Origin: CAYQZD01 sp964421875 | GTDB lineage: Bacteria; Electryoneota; Tariuqbacteria; Tariuqbacterales; Tariuqbacteraceae | NCBI GenBank assembly: GCA_964421875.1 | Contig: CAYQZD010000085.1 | Coordinates: forward strand, 1 to 15,759 | Direction: 5' to 3' | Length of the DNA stretch: 15,759 bases | In this document: in pieces, positions 1-6,076 of the stretch | Position numbering within the stretch: the stretch's first letter is position 1 | How the letters are laid out: every line of letters starts with the position of its first letter | Notes under the pieces: model-generated | Database searches by the model: none | What the model was told of the DNA's origin: nothing | Seen by the model: the letters and a program-made list of their open reading frames with translations, nothing else | Made by a program: the position numbers and the translations under genes

Positions 1-71
1 AGTAAATCAGCTAAAGATTCAAGCTGTTCCGGAATATCTTCGATAATTAAAATGCGAAAATTCTTATCCAT
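1..71 (-). CDS. Response regulator, N-terminal fragment (runs off the window)
   Basis: Only the first 23 codons lie in the window, reading MDKNFRILIIEDIPEQLESL and onward. This is the beta1 strand of a CheY-like receiver domain with the acidic metal-binding pair (E, D) after a hydrophobic strand. The ATG overlaps the end of the upstream histidine kinase by 8 bases (ATGGATAA), so the two are almost certainly cotranscribed and translationally coupled as a cognate pair. The phosphoacceptor Asp and any output domain lie outside the window, so it is unknown whether this is a transcription factor, an NtrC-type activator or a stand-alone receiver. Confidence 0.85.
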   Translation of the reverse strand, partial: MDKNFRILIIEDIPEQLESLADL

Positions 72-1320
72 TATTATTCAATACCGGTAGTTTTATAATA
101 AATGTCGAACCTTGACCTAACTTGCTTTTAACCTGAATTGTTCCGGAGTATTGTCTGACAGTATTGTGAACCAACCACAATCCCAATCCAATCCCGTCCG
201 CAGCGCTTTTCCTTGAAAAGAAAGGTGTAAAGATATATTTCATTGTTTCCTCATCCATTCCCATACCAGTATCTTGAATTTGAACACTAATCAAGCCCTT
301 CTCCTTTTCCGTAAGATGAGGCTTCTTATGCGGTAAATACTTACTCTTTACTGATATAGTTCCGCCCGATGGCATTGCCTGGATAGCGTTGGATATAAGA
401 TTGGATATGACTTGCGAAAAAGAGGCAGGATCGATAGGGATCTTAGGCAGATTCTCTAATTCTTTTATTACAGTAATACTTTTAGGCTTTAGCGAAACCT
501 CAAGTATATTCAGGTAATCAATGATTATCTCATTCAAATCCATCAACTTAAGATTGACGGATATCTCTTTTTCAATAGGAGTTATATTAAGGTCGTCGAT
601 TATTTTACGGCAAATACTAATCTGATTTTCAATAAAACCAAGATGTTTGATAATCTTGGGGGAATTTTCACCTACTTCTCCTTTAATAAAACAGCAGGAA
701 TTATAAATAGTGCCCAGGGGATTCTTCAATTCGTGAGCGACTCCCGCTGCCATCAAACCCAGCGAAATCATCTTCTGGTTATGAATAATCTGCGCCTCCA
801 ACTCCCGCTTGGCGGTGATATCGCGGCAAATCGCCTGAAAGCAATCCTTACCATCATAACTGATATGACCGGTCACCACATCCACCATCACCCTGCCGCC
901 ATCCCTCCGCACCAGCTCTTCTTCACTAAGCCTGGTCCAATTATAATCAGATTCATCCACATCTAATAACTTCTCAATCTTCGTTCCCAGGATTTCATCG
1001 TGGTCATATCCGGACATAGCAACGGTTTCATCGTTGACATCGATGATTTCGCCGCTGCCGGAATCGATGATAATCACCGCCTCCTTGGATTTTTCAAACA
1101 GACTCCTGTATTTCTTTTCCGATTCCGCTAATTGCGCCGTTCGCTGCTGAACCATAGATTCTAATTCAATGGAATACTTTTTTAACTTAGCCTCGGCATT
1201 TTTCAGCCTTATTCGATTCACCAGGAGACCGACAATAAGCGAAAACACCGCCATAGCAAAGCCAATCAGGATGAAAAAGGCGATGGTCACATATTTTTGG
1301 ATTTCAGGTACCGAATCCAT
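64..1320 (-). CDS. PAS-containing sensor histidine kinase, NtrB-like
   Basis: A 418-residue membrane-anchored kinase. One hydrophobic segment (about 11-35) is followed by a short coiled-coil linker (about 40-70), a PAS domain (about 71-170, ending CRDITAKRELE as PAS/PAC domains do), then a HisKA dimerisation domain with the H-box AAGVAHELKNPLGTI (phospho-His 196). The HATPase domain has the N-box NLISNAIQ (Asn 307/311), G1 box DTGMG (350-354), F-box FTPFF and G2 box GIGLGL (376-381). All catalytic motifs are present. There is no periplasmic sensor domain, so the input is either the PAS domain or a membrane partner. The start is well fixed: an in-frame TAG lies 9 bases upstream of this ATG. 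No Shine-Dalgarno sequence is visible, but the gene starts 34 bases inside the end of the upstream membrane protein, suggesting coupled translation. It presumably phosphorylates the response regulator that follows it. Confidence 0.94.
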   Translation of the reverse strand: MDSVPEIQKYVTIAFFILIGFAMAVFSLIVGLLVNRIRLKNAEAKLKKYSIELESMVQQRTAQLAESEKKYRSLFEKSKEAVIIIDSGSGEIIDVNDETVAMSGYDHDEILGTKIEKLLDVDESDYNWTRLSEEELVRRDGGRVMVDVVTGHISYDGKDCFQAICRDITAKRELEAQIIHNQKMISLGLMAAGVAHELKNPLGTIYNSCCFIKGEVGENSPKIIKHLGFIENQISICRKIIDDLNITPIEKEISVNLKLMDLNEIIIDYLNILEVSLKPKSITVIKELENLPKIPIDPASFSQVISNLISNAIQAMPSGGTISVKSKYLPHKKPHLTEKEKGLISVQIQDTGMGMDEETMKYIFTPFFSRKSAADGIGLGLWLVHNTVRQYSGTIQVKSKLGQGSTFIIKLPVLNNNG

Positions 1321-1985
1321 GGAACGCTAATAATCCAGAAGATGAAGAGAAAAAGCGTTGCATATGCAGCAAAGTTGAAATGTTTAAATATGTCAATTGA
1401 AATAACAATTGTGGCAAGGACTTGAAGCACAGAATAAATAAGAATACCAAAGAAAACAAAAAAAGCTATGATTTCTTCAAAAAACCTATTTAATATTATA
1501 ATACTCCCTAAAATATATATGCAAAATACCACAGTCAATATTTGTAAATAGAAATCATATTCAACTAAAGGCTGATAACTTAACGCAATTATCGATTTAA
1601 CAATACCGACACATAAGAAACAGGAAATTGCTAGAAATATTATTAAACTTAATAGCCGATTTTTTAATCTCAATCCATAAGCAATAGTAATATAAAATTC
1701 AACACAAATTATGCATCCTGCCTGGATTAAATAAACCGTAGGACTTGTTGGAAAAATAATAATCGAAACACATGCCCAAATAAATATATAACTAATCAAG
1801 CATGGATACATTGAAGAGTAATAAGAAAGATATGCTATTGATTTTCGATGTATAATGGGTAAAAGAAGCAAACCAATGTATGAACGGCGATTATTTTCAA
1901 ATAATTTAAAATACCATAATAATAATGTTATAATTGACATCAATAAGAGATGGTGCTTTTCAAAAAAATAGAGTAATGATTCCAT
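1287..1985 (-). CDS. Seven-helix integral membrane protein of unknown function, AT-rich
   Basis: A 232-residue, extremely hydrophobic protein with about seven predicted membrane segments (near 13-29, 57-78, 84-105, 110-135, 145-166, 170-195 and 205-225) joined by short loops. No soluble domain and no family motif was recognised. Its base composition is visibly more AT-rich than every neighbouring gene, which suggests either a separate origin or weak selection. It lies between a small unknown protein (34-base gap) and the histidine kinase (34-base overlap, different frame). That topology and position resemble the membrane sensor modules normally fused to the N-terminus of histidine kinases, so a role as a detached sensor for the kinase is plausible but unproven. 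The ATG has only a poor ribosome binding site. A transporter-like or lipid-related function cannot be excluded. Confidence 0.8.
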   Translation of the reverse strand: MESLLYFFEKHHLLLMSIITLLLWYFKLFENNRRSYIGLLLLPIIHRKSIAYLSYYSSMYPCLISYIFIWACVSIIIFPTSPTVYLIQAGCIICVEFYITIAYGLRLKNRLLSLIIFLAISCFLCVGIVKSIIALSYQPLVEYDFYLQILTVVFCIYILGSIIILNRFFEEIIAFFVFFGILIYSVLQVLATIVISIDIFKHFNFAAYATLFLFIFWIISVPWIRYLKSKNM

Positions 1986-2019
1986 CGTAATTACTTGTTA
2001 TTTAAAACAATGTGTAGTT

Positions 2020-2394
2020 TTATTTTCTTGGCGGCCAGGGTGGAGGGGGATATCCTCCCACAATACTACATCTTACCATAACCACTCCCCCCGGTCCGGT
2101 TCCCACCGCTTGAGCGGAAAAAGTTCCTTCATCCTCGATTGCGACCCAATCGCCGTCGCCGTCCATATAGAGCGCGGCGCCTATGATATCGGAAACCTCG
2201 ACTTCCTCAGCCTCACCGAAATCCATACAAGCACCGGAGTACAGTTTTACCTCATATTCATTGGATTCAGTGTTTCTGGTCTGGCAACCGAATTGAAGTT
2301 TATCGCCGAGGGAAGCAGTCACCCATTGTGACTGATCATCAGTACGTCTTTGTGTTCCGGATGGAGCGGACACGATTTCTGCTATGTCGGACAT
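2020..2394 (-). CDS. Small acidic protein of unknown function with proline-rich tail
   Basis: A 124-residue protein beginning MSDIAEIVSA. The ATG at 2394 is preferred because GGAGG (2400-2404) sits five bases in front of it; a TTG four codons earlier overlaps that site and is unlikely to be used. No signal peptide or membrane segment is seen. The middle looks like beta-rich, acidic sequence (EAEEVEVSDI near 61-70, DGDGDW near 78-83), with three cysteines (37, 56, 109) and a striking C-terminal tail GGYPPPPWPPRK. No family was recognised. It is the first gene of the cluster leading to the membrane protein, histidine kinase and response regulator. It could be a ligand, an accessory subunit or an effector of that system, but nothing in the sequence decides this. 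The GC-rich coding sequence contrasts with the AT-rich gene after it. Confidence 0.65.
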   Translation of the reverse strand: MSDIAEIVSAPSGTQRRTDDQSQWVTASLGDKLQFGCQTRNTESNEYEVKLYSGACMDFGEAEEVEVSDIIGAALYMDGDGDWVAIEDEGTFSAQAVGTGPGGVVMVRCSIVGGYPPPPWPPRK

Positions 2395-2638
2395 AGTATC
2401 CTCCAAAATTATTGTTTGGAAAGTTTTTTAACGGAAATTACGTATTGCACCGTTACAAAAAACAAGCCATTCCCTCCGGTTATCGATAGTATTAGAATAA
2501 CATCACTATCTGCATTATATTTAACAATATAAAAAACTCTGAATTGAAAACACTGTTTCAGCTTTGTATACTTGATGTTCAATTTTCGACGATTAATGTG
2601 TGAGTGCGTCCAAATATCGACAGATAAATGATGACTGT

Positions 2639-2703
2639 AAAAAACCGGCGCATGCTATTTACGAACCCCGGGAGGTGAAAAGGCTCGAAAATATAGCGCC
2701 GGT
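2639..2703 (-). ncRNA. Candidate small RNA or attenuator hairpin with U-tail
   Basis: On the minus strand a near-consensus promoter (2709-2737) would start RNA at A2703, exactly the first base of a long hairpin. The outer stem ACCGGCGC/GCGCCGGT (2696-2703 with 2644-2651) is followed by a run of six T (2639-2644), as in an intrinsic terminator. Inside it a second helix pairs ATTTTCGAGCC with GGTTCGTAAAT (10 of 11 positions including one G-U). The 14-base apical loop carries CACCTCCC, which matches the anti-Shine-Dalgarno end of 16S rRNA. The product would be about 65 nt. It could be a free-standing small RNA or a leader attenuator for the signalling operon starting at 2394. It was read by eye, not folded by a program. 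Confidence 0.45.
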
Positions 2704-2708
2704 GATTC

Positions 2709-2737
2709 ATTATACAAAATGGAAAATTAAAAGTCAA
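2709..2737 (-). promoter_or_regulatory. Sigma-70-type promoter, minus strand
   Basis: TTGACT (2732-2737) and TATAAT (2709-2714) are separated by 17 bases on the minus strand; only one position departs from consensus. The predicted start is about A2703, which makes it the promoter of the candidate small RNA and probably of the downstream minus-strand signalling genes if the hairpin is read through. Confidence 0.65.
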
Positions 2738-2928
2738 TACTTTTTTTTCATTTTTTCGGTCATCTCGCCTCCTCCTCATTTGTACAGCCCTTTCACAGGT
2801 AAGAAGCAATTTAGCTGAACATTTGTCATTTTTTATCGCGATGAAAAATGAAATTGTAATTAGAACTTACGCTTGATGGCCCGGGCGGTTTTGTAAAAAG
2901 GAGTAATAGGAAGGGCGATTCCTGGTGA

Positions 2929-3053
2929 GGGCGGTTCGCGAACCGCCCCTACGAAAACAAATTCCGGCTGCGTCGGTCTGAAGGGTGGTGGGTTGAAACC
3001 CACCCTACAACAGCCGGGTGCGGAGACCCGGCAGCGCGTAAGTGGACGCTGCC
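2929..3053. repeat. Cluster of four GC-rich palindromic repeats
   Basis: This gene-free stretch holds four hairpin-forming units: a perfect 20-base palindrome GGGCGGTTCG/CGAACCGCCC (2929-2948); GGTGGGTT-GA-AACCCACC (2987-3004); GCCGGGT/ACCCGGC (3013-3032); and GGCAGCG/CGCTGCC (3030-3053), which overlaps the third so that the two are mutually exclusive. The first two end in CCCCTAC and CCCTAC, as does the repeat at 10974-11040. They look like dispersed intergenic repeats rather than regulatory RNA. From about 2740 to 2928 nothing else could be supported. Confidence 0.6.
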
Positions 3054-3087
3054 GTTGTTTTTGAAAGTAAAAAACTGAAAATTCCTC

Positions 3088-3116
3088 TTGACATAATCAT
3101 CACTTTTTTCTATATT
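3088..3116 (+). promoter_or_regulatory. Sigma-70-type promoter of the porin/symporter operon
   Basis: TTGACA (3088-3093) and TATATT (3111-3116) are spaced by exactly 17 bases, one mismatch from consensus overall. Transcription would start near 3123, leaving a leader of about 234 bases before the porin ATG at 3357. Confidence 0.65.
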
Positions 3117-3122
3117 CTTAAA

Positions 3123-3356
3123 ATTGTTGGATATTTATCAATCGATATTTACTAAACCGATACAGGTAAACGCATTGGAACCAAGATGATACACAGATTT
3201 TGACAGAGAGCCGTCAAGACTCAGTTAGAGTCGCTAATCACGGTTAATCGCAAACCGCTTGCGCCTCGCTTGAGAGGCGGCTAATCTTCCTCAATTGCCT
3301 CCTCTCCGTCAGGCGTTGGCGACAATTCGTCAATAATAACACGGAAAGGGGCAAAA
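3123..3356 (+). other. Long 5' leader with possible RNA structure
   Basis: If the promoter at 3088-3116 is used, this region is transcribed but untranslated. It contains short potential hairpins: GACTC-AGTTA-GAGTC (3218-3232), CGGTT/AACCG (3241-3257) and CGCCTC/GAGGCG (3262-3279). The purine-rich GGAAAGGGG (3343-3351) is the likely ribosome binding site for the ATG at 3357. The length and stems would allow a cis-regulatory RNA, but no known riboswitch consensus was recognised. Confidence 0.3.
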
Positions 3357-4124
3357 ATGAAGTTCTGTCAAAGGACCTTCCTCACCATTCTCCTGATTGT
3401 TTTCTCCACTATTCTCATCCTTAACACTGCATTCGCCCAACCTATGGCCGGCGCCGATGTGGCTTACAAGAGCAAATACGTCTGGCGCGGCATACCGTTC
3501 AACACCGAATCGGTGTTATGGCCGGACGCCTGGGGATACTGGAACGGATTCACCTTCGTCCTGTTCGGTTCGATGGAGCTGACCGACATCTATGACAACT
3601 CTATGACCTTCACCGAATTGGATTACTATCTCGACTACACCAAAGCTTTCGGAAAAATCAACGCCACCTTGGGATACGCTCATTACACTTACCCCAACAC
3701 CGACTTCAAGACTACCGGTGAGATTTACCTTAAGGCTAACACCGACCTTGAATTCGTCCAGATTGGACTTTCAGCCTATAAAGACATTATTGAGGCTGAA
3801 GGATTCTACATCTCCCCGCAAATCAGCAAGTCCTTCGCCAAATGTCCGGTTAATCCCAAGCTCTCCCTCTCGCTGGGATATGCGGACAAAAATCACAACG
3901 GGTATTGGATGTGGGTGGAAAAGGCGGGGCTCACCGACATCACCGGCACACTGTGTTTATCCTACGCTCCTTCGGGCACGCTGGGGGAGTATGTCAGCTT
4001 CGGCGCCGATTTGAACTACTCCACCATCCCCACCGGGGATTTGGCTGACGTGTTCGGCGATGACGACAGCAATTTCTGGTTCGGTTTGAGTGTCAATTTT
4101 GCCCGGACGCTGGGGGGTGAATGA
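3357..4124 (+). CDS. Outer-membrane beta-barrel protein, TorF/gcw_chp-like porin
   Basis: A 255-residue protein with a typical Sec signal peptide (basic MKFCQR, hydrophobic stretch to about 24, cleavage after AFA at about 27). The mature part opens with GADVAYKSKYVWRGIPFN, resembling the N-terminal strand of the TorF/gcw_chp (TIGR02001-type) putative porins, which begin with a S-Y-RG motif. Alternating aromatic and polar residues run to the end, as expected for membrane strands, and the length fits that family. The stop codon overlaps the ATG of the sodium:solute symporter (ATGA), so the two are translationally coupled. This suggests that the barrel admits the symporter's substrate across the outer membrane. 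The substrate is not evident. Family assignment is by motif memory; the beta-barrel class is more certain than the family. Confidence 0.8.
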   Translation: MKFCQRTFLTILLIVFSTILILNTAFAQPMAGADVAYKSKYVWRGIPFNTESVLWPDAWGYWNGFTFVLFGSMELTDIYDNSMTFTELDYYLDYTKAFGKINATLGYAHYTYPNTDFKTTGEIYLKANTDLEFVQIGLSAYKDIIEAEGFYISPQISKSFAKCPVNPKLSLSLGYADKNHNGYWMWVEKAGLTDITGTLCLSYAPSGTLGEYVSFGADLNYSTIPTGDLADVFGDDDSNFWFGLSVNFARTLGGE

Positions 4125-5695
4125 TGTTTTCCTCAGCGCCTTTCTGGATAGCGGCGATAGTCTATTCCTTCTTTGTGGTCCTGATGGGTTATTATATTTG
4201 GACCCGGATGCGCAAGGATACCGCCACTCACCAGATACTTGATTTCTGGATTGCGAGCCGTAAGGTGCCGGGCTGGCGGATGGCGGTGTCGCTTACTGCG
4301 GGATGGCTGATGCTGGGGTGGCTGGGCTACGGTATGTCGATGATTTACCAAATGGGCTTAGCGGGATTGTGGATCCTCCCATTACCCTGGTTTATCCTGA
4401 CCTTCATCATCGTTTGGATGGTTCCTCGTGTCCGGCGTCTGCCGGCGATTTCGCTGCCGGAGGCGATATCCAAGCGTTACGGGGTTTCCACGCGCACCAT
4501 CATCGCGGTCTGTTCCATCTTCGTCTTCACTTCCTGGACCGGAGCCGAACTTTTTATGTTGGGGCATCTGGCTTCGCCCTTCCTTAAAATCAGTCCTGCG
4601 CTGGTGATGGTTTTGTTCGTGATACCTATCATTATTTACACTTATTTCGGCGGTTTCAGGGCGGTTTTGCTCACTGACGTGCTCCAGTTCATCCTGATGG
4701 CGACTTTCATCACGGTGTTGGGAATAGTCAGTGTCAACGCGGCTTCAGCCGCCACCGGGGGAAACGTGACGGCAACGCTGCGTAACATAGCCACGCCTTA
4801 TTACGGCGAGGGGACGATGTTCCGCCTCTTCGCCTGCGGGATTGCGATGCCCATAATCCTTTTGGTGGCGTACCTGCCGGGGTGGATGATAGAGCAGGAC
4901 TTGCTGCTGCGTATTCAGGGGGCCAAGAGCCTGAAGGAATCGCGGCGGGGCGCCTGGATTGCGCTGGTGTTAATCAACGTTTTCGTTATTGCCATTCCGG
5001 TATTAATCGCTTTCAACGCTGTGGCGCTTTTCCCGCCGGGGGCTGAAGGGAGCGCAGCGGCGGTGGGCGCCGACGCAACGGGCATCATCTCAGCGATAAT
5101 AATGAACTTCTTCCCGCTGGGAGCGCAGGTTTTGATGTTCGTGGGTCTTTTGGCGGCTCAGATGTCCACGGTGGACACTTTCGCCAATGTGATAGCTTTG
5201 CCGCTGACTTATGACATCATCCATCCCAATTTCCTGAAGAAGAAGCCGAAACCTGTGGTCACGCAATGGACCCGGATATTGGCGATTGCGGCGATACTGT
5301 TCGGACTTATCTACGCTCTGAACGCCACTTCGCTGATGGACGTTTACATTCTGTCTTCGGGAGTTTTAACCGCTTCGATTGCGATACCGGCTTTTGCGAT
5401 GTTCTGCCGTAAGGCTAACCGTTTGGGAGTGATTCTGAGCGCTGCGATGGGTTTCATCGGCAACGTAGTATTCTATATCTATGAATACCACATTGTTCAG
5501 CATGCTTATAAACCGTCCTGGCTGGCGGACACCTACCTGGGATACATCATCGTGGGTATTCTCGGTTCACTGGTTGGACTCATTATCGGGTCGGCTATAG
5601 GCAAGCCTGCGACGGTGGAAGAACTGGCTGCGATATCCCCCACTCCGCTCGAAGGAGCCGAAGTGTTCGATATCGCTAAAGAGGAGGCAGTGTAA
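4121..5695 (+). CDS. Sodium:solute symporter (SSS family)
   Basis: A 524-residue inner-membrane transporter with about 13 hydrophobic helices, the usual size for the SSS family (TC 2.A.21), which couples solute import to Na+ entry using the LeuT-type fold. Family signatures seen are GGFRAVLLTDVLQF (177-190), the hallmark SSS motif, and AAQMSTVDTFANV (345-357) in the helix that supplies Na+ site residues (Ser/Thr of MST). A charged C-terminal tail follows the last helix (about 470-494). Starts MMF at an ATGA overlap with the porin gene; G-rich sequence just upstream serves as a ribosome binding site. SSS members carry sugars, amino acids, carboxylates or vitamins, and the sequence alone does not give the substrate. 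The operon ends at the terminator just downstream. Confidence 0.95.
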   Translation: MMFSSAPFWIAAIVYSFFVVLMGYYIWTRMRKDTATHQILDFWIASRKVPGWRMAVSLTAGWLMLGWLGYGMSMIYQMGLAGLWILPLPWFILTFIIVWMVPRVRRLPAISLPEAISKRYGVSTRTIIAVCSIFVFTSWTGAELFMLGHLASPFLKISPALVMVLFVIPIIIYTYFGGFRAVLLTDVLQFILMATFITVLGIVSVNAASAATGGNVTATLRNIATPYYGEGTMFRLFACGIAMPIILLVAYLPGWMIEQDLLLRIQGAKSLKESRRGAWIALVLINVFVIAIPVLIAFNAVALFPPGAEGSAAAVGADATGIISAIIMNFFPLGAQVLMFVGLLAAQMSTVDTFANVIALPLTYDIIHPNFLKKKPKPVVTQWTRILAIAAILFGLIYALNATSLMDVYILSSGVLTASIAIPAFAMFCRKANRLGVILSAAMGFIGNVVFYIYEYHIVQHAYKPSWLADTYLGYIIVGILGSLVGLIIGSAIGKPATVEELAAISPTPLEGAEVFDIAKEEAV

Positions 5696-5716
5696 CTACT
5701 GCGCTGCCTATTGGAT

Positions 5717-5764
5717 GAAGCGGTCTTCCCTTCTGAGAGCGCGGGGTAGGACCGCTTCTTTTTT
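5717..5764 (+). terminator. Intrinsic terminator of the porin/symporter operon
   Basis: A perfect 9-bp stem GAAGCGGTC/GACCGCTTC (5717-5725 with 5750-5758) is followed directly by six T (5759-5764). It lies 21 bases after the symporter stop. It has no T-run on the minus strand, so it is not bidirectional. Confidence 0.85.
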
Positions 5765-5821
5765 CGGGATTACACCGATTCTATAGTAATTCTTGAAAAG
5801 AATTGCGAGTAAAAATTAGTC

Positions 5822-5975
5822 ATTCCTGCGCAACAGTCTGTCCGACAATATGTCATGCTGAGCGAAGCGAAGCATCTGCATTTTTATAAGTTCTTTTTTA
5901 ACAAGAGATTTAACACTTCGTTCAGATGACATAGCACGAAATTATGCATTGTCGGACAGACTGGCAAGCAGGAAT
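5822..5975. repeat. REP-like palindrome split by an insertion
   Basis: The outer arms ATTCCTGC (5822-5829) and GCAGGAAT (5968-5975) with GCAA next to each would rejoin as ATTCCTGC-GCAA-GCAGGAAT, a hairpin with an 8-bp stem and a 4-base loop. The same architecture and near-identical sequence occur at 12169-12187, so this is a member of a dispersed repeat family interrupted in its loop by the element at 5834-5963. Confidence 0.65.
5834..5963. mobile_element. 130-bp miniature inverted-repeat element with 4-bp target duplication
   Basis: Perfect 16-bp terminal inverted repeats CAGTCTGTCCGACAAT (5834-5849) and its complement (5948-5963) are flanked on both sides by GCAA (5830-5833 and 5964-5967), the apparent target-site duplication. 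A second nested inverted pair, ATGTCAT (5850-5856) and ATGACAT (5926-5932), lets the whole element fold. It also contains the common GCTGAGCGAAGCGAAGCATC-type segment. It encodes no protein and is presumably mobilised by a transposase elsewhere. Confidence 0.65.
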
Positions 5976-6005
5976 CCATCTTCTTGTATTTGTATGAGAT
6001 ACTGG

Positions 6006-6025
6006 ACTCCCGCTTTCGCGGGAGT
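6006..6025. repeat. Short palindromic repeat
   Basis: ACTCCCGC-TTTC-GCGGGAGT, an 8-bp stem with a 4-base loop followed by GACAG. It is similar in form to the other palindromes of the window that end GAAT/GAGT plus GAC, and is probably a dispersed intergenic repeat. The rest of 5976-6076 holds only fragments of the same type and no gene. Confidence 0.5.
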
Positions 6026-6076
6026 GACAGAGCTTAGGACCGTCTTCGCAGGAATCGGTAAGAAAGCCCTCAGCTT

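Noticed and set aside
1287..1320. Possible frameshift joining the 7TM protein and the kinase into one receptor
   Set aside because: The kinase has its own ATG with an in-frame TAG 9 bases upstream and its own membrane anchor, and no slippery heptamer is evident in the overlap. Separate overlapping genes are simpler, though a sequencing check would be cheap.
2741..2770. Nine-codon minus-strand ORF (MTEKMKKKY) behind an AGGAGG-like site
   Set aside because: Very short and lysine-rich; its stop overlaps the -35 box of the promoter at 2709-2737, and no promoter for it is visible. Possibly the remnant of a decayed gene.
2579..2809. Minus-strand open frame of 76 codons upstream of the signalling operon
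   Set aside because: It runs through the predicted promoter and hairpin, has low-complexity coding (RRRRDDRKNEKK), and no domain was recognised.
2929..3053. CRISPR array or rho-independent terminator
   Set aside because: The palindromes are all different, not evenly spaced, and none is followed by a T-run.
2395..3356. tRNA or known structural RNA in the large intergenic region
   Set aside because: No cloverleaf, T-arm GGTTCGA context or known SRP, 6S or RNase P signature was found by eye.
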